From Methylophilaceae bacterium (GTDB lineage: Bacteria > Pseudomonadota > Gammaproteobacteria > Burkholderiales > Methylophilaceae): DNA of 17,901 bases. The position numbers were made by a program, and so were the translations under genes. Positions within the stretch are counted from its first letter, which is position 1. Every line of letters starts with the position of its first letter. Shown here piece by piece: positions 7,569 through 13,105 of the stretch. The notes beneath the pieces were generated by a model. The model did not search any database. It worked only from the letters and a program-made list of their open reading frames with translations, and was not told the DNA's origin. Where the stretch lies: positions 1 through 17,901 of the forward strand of contig JADGRN010000008.1 in assembly GCA_017880825.1 (NCBI GenBank), written 5' to 3'.

Positions 7569-8261
7569 AGCATTTTCAACCTCGCGCACGAAGGCGGCAA
7601 CAATTCGAGCCGCCTCAGAGGGCACGGCCTGTAGAAGGAAATGCGGAGCTTCCAGTTGCACCACCTCCGCACGTGGGCAGAGTTGCGATACAAGCTTTGA
7701 AGCGGTTTGAGGGACCAAACGGTCTTGTGAAGCGCGCAAGTACAAAACCGGAACATTAACTTCTGCGAGTTTGGCCGATACGTCCACGGAGAGCACCCCC
7801 TGTAGCCTGGCGCGAAGGGCGGACGGAGAAACCCGAGCGAGAGCTTGCGTCAGGGCCGTGCGCAAGGCGACAGTGGATGAGCGGCCAAGCAAAAGGTAAA
7901 TCAGAAAGTGCACTGGCGCGAAGGCGACGGGCAGCACGCCAACGAAGGGCTTGAGAACGGAGAAGACCGGCCGAGGATTGCGGACAAAAGTGCAACACAG
8001 CACCAAGCCCTTGAGCTGAGGGGAGCAAGAAGCGGCGAGCGAGACTGCAATGGGACCGGAGAAGGACTCGCCAAGAATGACAAAGGGGCCTTCTGATGGG
8101 AGCGCGCTGCGGGCAATAGATTCAAGCTCCGGGTAGCCCAGCGGCTCAGTGGTGGGGTAACTCACCACTTTCACGTTGAACTCGGACCCCAGAGCAGCAA
8201 CAAAAGCCTCAAACAAGGTTCCCGTGCCGTCCATGCCAGGTAGTAGGACCAGTGTGACCAT
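7563..8261 (-). CDS. Alpha/beta hydrolase (cassette gene)
   Basis: Alpha/beta-hydrolase fold protein, substrate unknown, 232 residues from the ATG at 8261; a longer frame reaches a TTG at 8339 but would overlap the preceding PAP2 gene, while the ATG has AGAGGG just upstream (short spacing). Seen: oxyanion-hole region LLPGMDGTGTLF (6-17), nucleophile elbow GESFSG with Ser66, acid Asp180 in RASQDRLVP, and base His207 in EAPHFLLQ, so the Ser-Asp-His triad is complete. A hydrophobic patch at 108-126 might form a lid or membrane contact. It lies 52 bp after the PAP2 stop with no attC between, so both share one cassette. Confidence 0.85.
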   Translation of the reverse strand: MVTLVLLPGMDGTGTLFEAFVAALGSEFNVKVVSYPTTEPLGYPELESIARSALPSEGPFVILGESFSGPIAVSLAASCSPQLKGLVLCCTFVRNPRPVFSVLKPFVGVLPVAFAPVHFLIYLLLGRSSTVALRTALTQALARVSPSALRARLQGVLSVDVSAKLAEVNVPVLYLRASQDRLVPQTASKLVSQLCPRAEVVQLEAPHFLLQAVPSEAARIVAAFVREVENAL

Positions 8262-8313
8262 TACCCTCTGATGTCCAAGCTCAGCCGCTGATGATGTCGA
8301 CGGGATGGCATCG

Positions 8314-9036
8314 TCAGGCCTGACGTAACTCAAGCGCAACGCTTATCGCCAGAGGCAGAAATGCGCCGATGCACGCAGCGACCAATACGTCAGTCGGCCA
8401 GTGCACACCAAGCACCAGACGCGAAATGGCGACAAGAGCTATCCATAAGATCGCTATCGACAGCGCGAGCTTGCCCGTCGCTGGCCTGATTCGGCTCACG
8501 CAAAGAGCGGCGGCGATAGCGAATGTCGCGACGACCAGAGTATGCCCGCTGGGAAAGCTGGAACCCCAATACCACTCTGTGCCCCACAGCGCCGGCCGAG
8601 TTCGGCCGACCACCGTTTTGACAAAGTAAATCATAATCGCACCGCTGATCACCGAAGCTGCGACAAGTAGAGCCTCGAAGCGGTGTCTTGCGTACAGAAG
8701 TGCGATGGTCGCCACGGCCGCGAGCGGAAACAGAACCATTGGTGACCCTGTAAACGTGACTACTTCGAAGAATCCGGTTAGCGTGCTCGGAACGTGACTA
8801 TGGATGAAAAGCAAGATGGCCCTATCGATCGGACCTGATTCTCCGCCGAGCACATCTTCGCTCACTTTAACTGCGGATACCACGAGGACGAGCACCAATA
8901 AAGTGGTCAAACGGCGTTTCTCCAGCGGTTTGGACCATGCAGGTTGCTTGCGGCGCACGTATGCACCAAGGACGAAATAAATACAGACGACGATGAGCGC
9001 CAGCTTCGCGGTGTCTTCGATCAGCTCGAAGATCAC
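8314..9036 (-). CDS. PAP2-family membrane phosphatase (cassette gene)
   Basis: Integral membrane lipid-phosphate phosphatase of the PAP2 superfamily, 240 residues with about six hydrophobic segments. Seen: the three catalytic motifs KTVVGRTRP (Lys140-x6-Arg147-Pro148), PSGH (162-165) and SRLVLGVHWPTD (Ser205-Arg206, His212, Asp216), with the active site facing the periplasm in known members. Likely substrates are undecaprenyl pyrophosphate, phosphatidate or phosphatidylglycerol phosphate; the sequence does not decide. It starts with GTG at 9036 with GGAG three bases upstream; no longer start is available in frame. It is the first gene of the largest cassette, about 125 bp from the cassette junction, leaving room for its own promoter. 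Confidence 0.92.
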   Translation of the reverse strand: MIFELIEDTAKLALIVVCIYFVLGAYVRRKQPAWSKPLEKRRLTTLLVLVLVVSAVKVSEDVLGGESGPIDRAILLFIHSHVPSTLTGFFEVVTFTGSPMVLFPLAAVATIALLYARHRFEALLVAASVISGAIMIYFVKTVVGRTRPALWGTEWYWGSSFPSGHTLVVATFAIAAALCVSRIRPATGKLALSIAILWIALVAISRLVLGVHWPTDVLVAACIGAFLPLAISVALELRQA

Positions 9037-9160
9037 ACGCGCTCCGACTGGCGCCTGCCAAATGAAGCCGTGAGTAAGGAGACTGAAAGACCAAACCTCC
9101 GGGCAACTCGCGACTGCTGGTGACTCATAAGCTTCCGTTCCTCAGGGTAGTCAGGGAAAC

Positions 9161-9241
9161 GCCTAACGTTCGCTATAATCGGCGCATTTGTGGTAACTGG
9201 AGGGAGCGTCAAATGCGTTCGTGTTCATGGCGTTGTTAGCG
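9161..9241 (-). repeat. attC site B (end of the DUF302 cassette)
   Basis: 81 bp, the longest of the set. Perfect core GCCTAAC (9161-9167); far end GTTAGCG (9235-9241) is weaker, 9 bp from the DUF302 stop. Inner stem CGCATTTG/CAAATGCG is a perfect 8-bp pair (9183-9190 with 9210-9217) around a 19-base terminal loop. Confidence 0.75.
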
Positions 9242-9249
9242 GCGAGTAT

Positions 9250-9633
9250 TCATTTCGCCTCGTCAACCATCTGAATGGTCTTTTCCTCAACCTCTTTGGC
9301 AACTTGAACTAACGCTGCATCCTGGGATAGCGCCGAAAGCATTTGCACTGGCTTAATAAGGCCAATCTTCGTTTTGCCTTTCTCGGTAAACACCGAGATA
9401 CGGCAGGGCAACGCCATGTTTAGGCGCATATCGGCGGACAAAACTTTCGCCGCCTGTCCCGGATTGCACACCTCGAAAACCTTGCACTCCTCATCAAAGG
9501 CAATGCCTTTACTGCGCAGTGTGGCCCCCAAGTCGTGAATATGCAGCACGCCGAAGCCATGACGTTTAACTGCAGAGTCAAGGTCTGTTGACGCTTGGTT
9601 GAATGATTTGCTTGTTTCAACTATGTAATACAT
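9250..9633 (-). CDS. DUF302 domain protein (cassette gene)
   Basis: A 127-residue protein of the DUF302 family, function unknown; the domain fills the chain. Seen: FGVLHIHDLGATLRSKGI (27-44), CKVFEVCNPGQAAKVL (50-65), MALPCRISVF (73-82) and TKIGLIKP (88-95), with three cysteines (50, 56, 77) and no signal peptide or membrane helix. The ATG at 9633 is preceded by an excellent GAGGTGA ribosome binding site. It sits alone between attC sites C and B, a textbook single-gene cassette, 27 bp from its junction. Confidence 0.9.
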   Translation of the reverse strand: MYYIVETSKSFNQASTDLDSAVKRHGFGVLHIHDLGATLRSKGIAFDEECKVFEVCNPGQAAKVLSADMRLNMALPCRISVFTEKGKTKIGLIKPVQMLSALSQDAALVQVAKEVEEKTIQMVDEAK

Positions 9634-9660
9634 GAAATCACCTCGATCTTTGTGGTTGAC

Positions 9661-9722
9661 ACCTAACGTTTAAAATAAACAGCCCGCACCTTTTTCGGGC
9701 GGACTTGATTGATTTGTTATAC
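9661..9722 (-). repeat. attC site C (end of the DUF2784-DgkA cassette)
   Basis: 62 bp. Perfect core ACCTAAC (9661-9667) and far end GTTATAC (9716-9722, one mismatch), 18 bp from the dgkA stop. Inner stem AGCCCG/CGGGC plus flanking pairs around a T-rich loop (9687-9695). Confidence 0.75.
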
Positions 9723-9740
9723 CCAGCATTAAGCATAATT

Positions 9741-10100
9741 TCATGTATAGGGTAGAAAAATAATGAGCCCGATAATTACTGCTCCCAGAGCACTTATCAG
9801 CACTGCACCAGCAGATATATCTTTCGCCTTTTTTACTAAGGGGTGAAATTCTGGATTTGTTACATCACATAAATATTCAAAAGCGGTATTTAATGTCTCT
9901 GCTACCCATACAGATATAATCGTTAATGTAATGATTGCCCAATGCGTCGCAGTAATTTCATAATAGAAGCCGGCCAGTATGACAACTGCTATTGCTAGAA
10001 GATGGATCCATGCGTTGTGTTGCGTTTTGAACATTAGCAACAAACCTTCCAGCGCATACCTGATGCTTCGTAATCTACCTGTCAATGTGAATTTATTCAT
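9741..10100 (-). CDS. dgkA: DgkA-family diacylglycerol/undecaprenol kinase (cassette gene)
   Basis: Small inner-membrane lipid kinase, 119 residues, the normal size. Seen: amphipathic N-terminus, three hydrophobic helices (about 31-50, 54-72 and 95-116) and the family signature ETLNTAFEYLCD with Glu68, Asn71, Glu75 and Asp79, matching the catalytic Glu69, Asn72 and Glu76 of E. coli DgkA, followed by KKAKDISAGAVL. It phosphorylates diacylglycerol or undecaprenol; members of this family differ in preference and the substrate here is open. Its ATG overlaps the DUF2784 stop by 4 bp (ATGA), so the two are translated together. The gene is visibly richer in A+T than the host genes on either side, as expected of acquired cassettes. 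Confidence 0.92.
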   Translation of the reverse strand: MNKFTLTGRLRSIRYALEGLLLMFKTQHNAWIHLLAIAVVILAGFYYEITATHWAIITLTIISVWVAETLNTAFEYLCDVTNPEFHPLVKKAKDISAGAVLISALGAVIIGLIIFLPYT

Positions 10101-10471
10101 TTTGATCGGGAAATCCTTAGCCTATAAAGAAGCCATCCATATATTGCAACGTTGATGAGTACTACAAAGCCCGCCAATTCAAATTGTATGCTTCTTGTGA
10201 GTCCAGCAGGATAGATGATGGGCAGAAGATAATGTTCAATGAAGCTGTCCGAGTAGCCCGCATCACCGGCCGCACGACGAAGGCTGGCTTCCAGTGTGGT
10301 AAGTGGGCACACCCCTCCGGTCAATTCGATGAAGACTCCCCAGCAGGCGACCGGTATGTGGCCCAGCGCAACCCAGGCAGAGCGAGACACAATAAGGCCA
10401 CCGAAAATGACGAATCCGATAAACAGGAGATGGAGAACGAGAACGGAGTCTGCCAGGAGTCGATAGGTCAT
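10097..10471 (-). CDS. DUF2784 domain membrane protein (cassette gene)
   Basis: A 124-residue membrane protein of the DUF2784 family, function unknown. Seen: ADSVLVLHLLFIGFVIFGGL (7-26) as first helix, a second hydrophobic stretch around 33-50 with HIPVACWGVFIELTGGVCPLT, the family-typical GYSDSFIEHYLLPIIYPAGLTR (72-93), and a last helix at about 98-116 ending in a basic tail. Start at ATG 10471 has no clear ribosome binding site. It is coupled to dgkA by an ATGA overlap, making a two-gene cassette whose 5' junction is the reduced attC at 10500-10520. Confidence 0.87.
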   Translation of the reverse strand: MTYRLLADSVLVLHLLFIGFVIFGGLIVSRSAWVALGHIPVACWGVFIELTGGVCPLTTLEASLRRAAGDAGYSDSFIEHYLLPIIYPAGLTRSIQFELAGFVVLINVAIYGWLLYRLRISRSK

Positions 10472-10499
10472 CAGGATTTGGAAAAGTGTTTGGTATACC

Positions 10500-10520
10500 G
10501 TTTAACGTTTGAGTTATGCC
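10500..10520 (-). repeat. attC site D, reduced to both end boxes without the stem
   Basis: Perfect core GTTTAAC (10500-10506) with the usual AACGTTTGA continuation, but the opposite end box GTTATGC (10513-10519) follows at once and the methyltransferase stop codon starts at 10521. The central arm seen in the other sites is missing, so this looks like an internal deletion of an attC; it probably cannot fold for recombination. Confidence 0.55.
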
Positions 10521-10994
10521 TCACAGCCACCGGCGAACTCTTGATATGTAGGCGGAGTAGCCAGTGCCGAACATGGCTGAAAGCACTCTTTCCTCGGGTG
10601 CGATTTGGAACCGGTTTATGTAGAGCACAAAAGCCAACGATCCAAGCAACGCCCAAGCAGAAGACAGGAATACCGCCCATGCGACGAGAACGAAGAGAAG
10701 ACCTACGTACATGGGATTTCGAGTAACTCGGTAGATACCTGAGCAAACTAACGAAGACGTCGTTTCCGGCTTCATTGGGTTGACAGTCGTTCTCGCGCGT
10801 CGAAACGAGATGACACCTGCGAGGCTGAAGCCACCACCAGCCAGAGCGATTGCTAGCGCCGCGGCTACACGAATGAACATGGGCGCTTCAAGCAACGGGG
10901 CAACCAAAGAGATTCCCCACATGGCGCCTGCGATCAGCACCGCAACCGCTGGCGGTGGGATCTTGAGTTCAAGTGCTTGCATGCGGATGATCAT
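10521..10994 (-). CDS. Isoprenylcysteine carboxyl methyltransferase family protein (cassette gene)
   Basis: Integral membrane protein of the ICMT/PEMT-like methyltransferase group, 157 residues. Seen: four to five hydrophobic segments, the SAM-binding region GIYRVTRNPMYVG (86-98), EERVL (134-138) and the usual C-terminal SAYISRVRRWL. Bacterial members methylate small or lipid-like substrates, mostly unidentified; no prenylated protein partner is implied. The frame begins at ATG 10994, four bases after the cassette core GTTATGC, without a visible ribosome binding site; the in-frame ATG at 10982 is an alternative. It ends directly at the reduced attC, so it may now be locked to the next cassette. 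Confidence 0.86.
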   Translation of the reverse strand: MIIRMQALELKIPPPAVAVLIAGAMWGISLVAPLLEAPMFIRVAAALAIALAGGGFSLAGVISFRRARTTVNPMKPETTSSLVCSGIYRVTRNPMYVGLLFVLVAWAVFLSSAWALLGSLAFVLYINRFQIAPEERVLSAMFGTGYSAYISRVRRWL

Positions 10995-10997
10995 GAG

Positions 10998-11060
10998 GCA
11001 TAACGTAAAAGTAAAGGGCTGCGCGCTTTTGCACAGTCCCGCTTGACTGCCGGGTTAGCC
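10998..11060 (-). repeat. attC site E (end of the broken unknown-gene cassette)
   Basis: 63 bp. Core GCATAAC (10998-11004) and far end GTTAGCC (11054-11060), each one mismatch from consensus; the stop codon of the preceding gene lies in the far end. Inner stem GGG-CTG-C-GC / GC-A-CAG-T-CCC around 11016-11040 with an unpaired T at 11037, in the same relative place as in sites A and F. Confidence 0.72.
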
Positions 11061-11462
11061 CTTTGATTTCTGTGTGGCATAGGTGGCTAGGAACTCTTCA
11101 AGAATGAGGTTGAGGTGATTGAAACATGCAGGGAGTTCCTCCCAGCTTGTCTCAGGATATTTTTCGTCCGTTCGGCCAATTAAGAAGTGAACCGTTCGTT
11201 CTTCTTCACTCCCGACCGAGTGTACGGCGTCAAAGAACTGGTGTTCGGAAAAATGGACATAGCCAGAGGTAAAGTCGTAGACATTTCGGACCCAGGGAAA
11301 CCGCTCAGTAAGGCGATCAACCAAATATCTATCTGTCAGAGGTTTGCCGTTAGTGCATTTGAACTTGTTTAAAAGCTTGACCCCAATAACCTCCTTGGCC
11401 ACTTGTTCAGGATCGTGAACGTATTGGTAGGCACATAGCCTAGAGATTGTATCTAGCTGCAT
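11055..11462 (-). CDS. Second fragment of the split unknown cassette gene
   Basis: 135 residues from ATG 11462, the longer of the two pieces. Seen: MQLDTISRLCAYQYV at the start, then DRYLVDRLTERFPWVRNVY and TSGYVHFSEHQFF (about 65-77), an acidic middle and a helical C-terminus ending in Lys-rich TQKSKG. There is no ribosome binding site before the ATG and it overlaps the upstream fragment by 10 bp, so it is more likely the 3' part of one gene than an independent one. Re-initiation after the upstream stop is possible. Function unknown. Confidence 0.55.
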   Translation of the reverse strand: MQLDTISRLCAYQYVHDPEQVAKEVIGVKLLNKFKCTNGKPLTDRYLVDRLTERFPWVRNVYDFTSGYVHFSEHQFFDAVHSVGSEEERTVHFLIGRTDEKYPETSWEELPACFNHLNLILEEFLATYATQKSKG

Positions 11463-11671
11463 CCGCAGAACTGCGCGACACAGACGATGTTTCGCGCCTC
11501 GATGAGAACAAGGAGGCCACTCGCAAGGCTGAGAGTTCTCTTGATTGCGCCAATGACGATGAAATCCAGCACATACAAAGGGGCACCCGCTTCACCGAGC
11601 ACAGCTATGGCCTTGCGGGGAAGGATGTCTATGGACGACGAGAGAGTTTCGATTTCAGCAGCAAGTGCCAT
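11055..11671 (-). pseudogene. Cassette gene of unknown function, split by a frameshift
   Basis: Two frames lie in one cassette with no attC between them. The first (11671 to 11453, 72 residues, starts MALAAEIETLSSS) runs into a stop in another frame, and the second continues to 11055. Reading the second frame back past its ATG gives AVLRMQLDTISRL, a natural continuation of the first frame's LLVLIEARNIVC; one lost base near 11470-11476 would join them into a protein of about 205 residues. Seen: no membrane segment of full length, no motif of known function. The rejoined protein resembles uncharacterised cassette-type proteins I have seen, with ALYVLDF-like and SGYVHFSE-like stretches; this is memory, not a search. 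A sequencing error is also possible. Confidence 0.6.
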
Positions 11672-11680
11672 GGCGTGAAG

Positions 11681-11737
11681 AGCTAACGTGTAGCTAAGCG
11701 GTGCGCGAAACGCATCCGCTTGAGCGCTTTGTTGGCG
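11681..11737 (-). repeat. attC site F (end of the cytochrome b cassette)
   Basis: 57 bp. Core AGCTAAC (11681-11687, one mismatch); far end GTTGGCG (11731-11737), with a perfect GTTGAGC also present at 11741-11747. Very regular inner stem AAGCGG/CCGCTT (11696-11701 with 11716-11721) and TGCG/CGCA (11702-11705 with 11711-11714), loop 11706-11710, and one unpaired T at 11715. Confidence 0.76.
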
Positions 11738-11756
11738 CTCGTTGAGCCGTGAGATC

Positions 11757-12500
11757 TCAGTTCCGGGTGCTGCGCTCTTCATCCACGGGACGCCCACTGA
11801 TGATCTTTCGTCCCGTGAACATTGCGGAAATGATGCTGCCACCTTCCCTCAACTCCGTGATGATTACCGACGCCACGTGCAGTACCACGACCACAACCAG
11901 CACATAAAAGCCGTATAGATGGACCATTGCAAAGGGTTTTCGGAAAGCGCGCATGCTTTCATAGGCCGCCGCGTCATACATCTCGGGCGCATAGGGCCTT
12001 AGCGAACCAGGAGCAACATCAGGCGCCGCCACCCACTGCGCGATCCAATGCCCGAGCGGTGGATAGAACAGGTCAGTACCCGCCAGTAGCAGGCCGGTGA
12101 TCGCCAGAATCGTGATGAGGAGAAACAACACGGCTATCCCCAGCCGTCCCGCTGGGTTGTGGCCCATGTATTGTTCGGGATGGCCGGCGATGAAGGCCGC
12201 GACATAGCTGCGTAGCGCCTGAAAGTATCCCCTGCCCCCGGGAAGGATCGAACGCCACTTGGCATAACGGTTGCCAAAGAAAGCCCATACGATACGCCAG
12301 AGCAGGTTCAGCACGAAGACGTAGCCGATCCATACGTGGATCGTTTTAAGGGTCAATTTACCTGCGGTGGGCACCTCGAGCGCGCCGGTATTGAGAATCA
12401 GAAATCCCACAACCGCCAAGGCGATGACACAGAGCGCATTGATCCAATGAAACCAGCGGGTACTCGCATCCCACACAGCATAAGTTTTCAGCTCAGGCAT
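11757..12500 (-). CDS. Cytochrome b561/Ni-Fe hydrogenase cytochrome b-like protein (cassette gene)
   Basis: Inner-membrane di-heme b-type cytochrome, 247 residues from ATG 12500 (MPELKTYAVWD); the frame stays open upstream to 12590, but that part is not family-like. Seen: four membrane helices with the expected heme-ligand histidines His18 (RWFHWINA), His55 (KTIHVWIGY), and His194 and His208 in the last helix, plus a long periplasmic or cytoplasmic loop between about 141 and 187. Such proteins pass electrons between the quinone pool and a soluble or membrane partner; no partner gene is present, and a c-type cytochrome elsewhere would be expected. It is the first cassette from the right, with about 120 bp between junction and start codon. 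Confidence 0.88.
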   Translation of the reverse strand: MPELKTYAVWDASTRWFHWINALCVIALAVVGFLILNTGALEVPTAGKLTLKTIHVWIGYVFVLNLLWRIVWAFFGNRYAKWRSILPGGRGYFQALRSYVAAFIAGHPEQYMGHNPAGRLGIAVLFLLITILAITGLLLAGTDLFYPPLGHWIAQWVAAPDVAPGSLRPYAPEMYDAAAYESMRAFRKPFAMVHLYGFYVLVVVVVLHVASVIITELREGGSIISAMFTGRKIISGRPVDEERSTRN

Positions 12501-12543
12501 ACAGGTTTTCCATTTTTTCCCCAGAGATTCATGTGGCAAGCTC

Positions 12544-12569
12544 GCGAAGATACAACCTGCTGTCTTCGC
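12544..12569 (-). other. Hairpin in the leader of the cytochrome b cassette
   Basis: A perfect 7-bp dyad GCGAAGA/TCTTCGC with a 12-base loop lies in the noncoding leader between the cassette junction and the cytochrome b start codon. It has no T-tract. It could influence the leader RNA or mark a regulator site; no role is shown. Confidence 0.35.
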
Positions 12570-12619
12570 AGATGAGTGTTTGATTTGCAATCGTTATCTT
12601 ATTGCGCATCTTGTGCTAC

Positions 12620-12666
12620 GCCCAACGTTTGAAATAACCGGCTGGCGCGGCTTTATCGCGCCTAAC
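12620..12666 (-). repeat. Array-proximal half attC with two core sites (site G)
   Basis: Perfect core GCCCAAC (12620-12626) with the usual AACGTTTGAAATAACCGG arm, then a hairpin GGCGCG/CGCGCC (12644-12649 with 12657-12662), but instead of the opposite arm a second perfect core GCCTAAC (12660-12666) in the same orientation. Sequence beyond 12666 shows no further site. It may be a truncated attC fused to an old attI or cassette junction. Confidence 0.5.
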
Positions 12667-12707
12667 ACTGAGGCTATAAATATCTTTTAAGTGATACTAG
12701 CAGAAAT

Positions 12708-12741
12708 AAAAAACAATTAACTCGTGCTTTTTTGTTTAATT
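12708..12741 (-). terminator. Weak A/T-rich terminator after the mazG operon
   Basis: On the minus strand, 11 bp after the mazG-like stop, an A/T-rich dyad (CAATTAAC 12714-12721 with GTTTAATT 12734-12741, one bulge) is followed by six T's (12713-12708). The stem is weak. It would limit read-through from the operon into the cassette array. Confidence 0.45.
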
Positions 12742-12751
12742 ATCTCCCTAA

Positions 12752-13105
12752 TTATTCGTAGGCAGTATATTTTGCGTTGCTGCCGCGTACTTTTTCCACC
12801 GGATATTTCTTGGCGTTGAGGTCAATCTTGGCGTTGGTCGCCGCGATTAAATCCACGCCAGTCACCTCGGCGATGCGCAGCAAATAGACAAAGGTATCGG
12901 CCAGCTCATGGCTCACCTGCTCGCGCTTTTCGGCGCTGAGCTGGTAGCTCTGTTCTATGGTGTTCCACTGAAAATGTTCCACCAGTTCGGCCGCCTCGAC
13001 GATCATCGCCATGGCCAGATTTTTCGGCGAATGGAACTGCTCCCAGTCGCGCTCCTGCACAAAAGTATTGATGCGTGTTCTCAGGTCATCCAAGGAATCA
13101 CTCAT
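12752..13105 (-). CDS. MazG-like nucleotide pyrophosphohydrolase
   Basis: House-cleaning enzyme that hydrolyses nucleoside triphosphates to monophosphates and pyrophosphate, cytoplasmic, 117 residues from ATG 13105, which has AAGGAGA about 9 bases upstream; a longer frame reaching 13177 overlaps rlmL and is not family-like. Seen: all-alpha single MazG domain with the metal-binding pattern Glu37-x2-Glu40 (EAAELVEHFQW) and Glu67-x2-Asp70 (ELADTFVYLLRIAE), and KIDLNAKKYP near 93-102. It is closer to the short RS21-C6/dCTP pyrophosphatase-like group than to full two-domain MazG. Its start overlaps the rlmL stop by 8 bp, so it is the last gene of that operon. Confidence 0.9.
   Translation of the reverse strand: MSDSLDDLRTRINTFVQERDWEQFHSPKNLAMAMIVEAAELVEHFQWNTIEQSYQLSAEKREQVSHELADTFVYLLRIAEVTGVDLIAATNAKIDLNAKKYPVEKVRGSNAKYTAYE

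Larger units (their letters stand above)
7500..12666 (-). mobile_element. Integron gene cassette array without integrase (CALIN-type)
   Basis: Nine minus-strand open frames (eight genes, one of them broken by a frameshift) fall into six cassette-like units, each closed on its 3' side by an attC-like site. Seen: on the plus strand every site contains AACGT next to a core RYYYAAC (exact or one mismatch); five sites have a complementary GTTRRRY-like far end 57-81 bp away overlapping or just after the stop codon of the preceding gene, with a foldable inner stem. Two further sites (10500-10520 and 12620-12666) are incomplete. Known: such arrays are built by tyrosine integron integrases; here no intI is present, and the right flank is a housekeeping operon. 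Order from the right: cytochrome b-like, broken unknown gene, ICMT-family, DUF2784+DgkA, DUF302, PAP2+hydrolase. Confidence 0.82.

Noticed and set aside
8261..8340. Possible extra attC between the PAP2 and hydrolase genes
   Set aside because: A GCGCAAC and a TAACTCAAGC stretch are suggestive, but no AACGT core, opposite end box or stem is present, and part of it codes for the PAP2 C-terminus.
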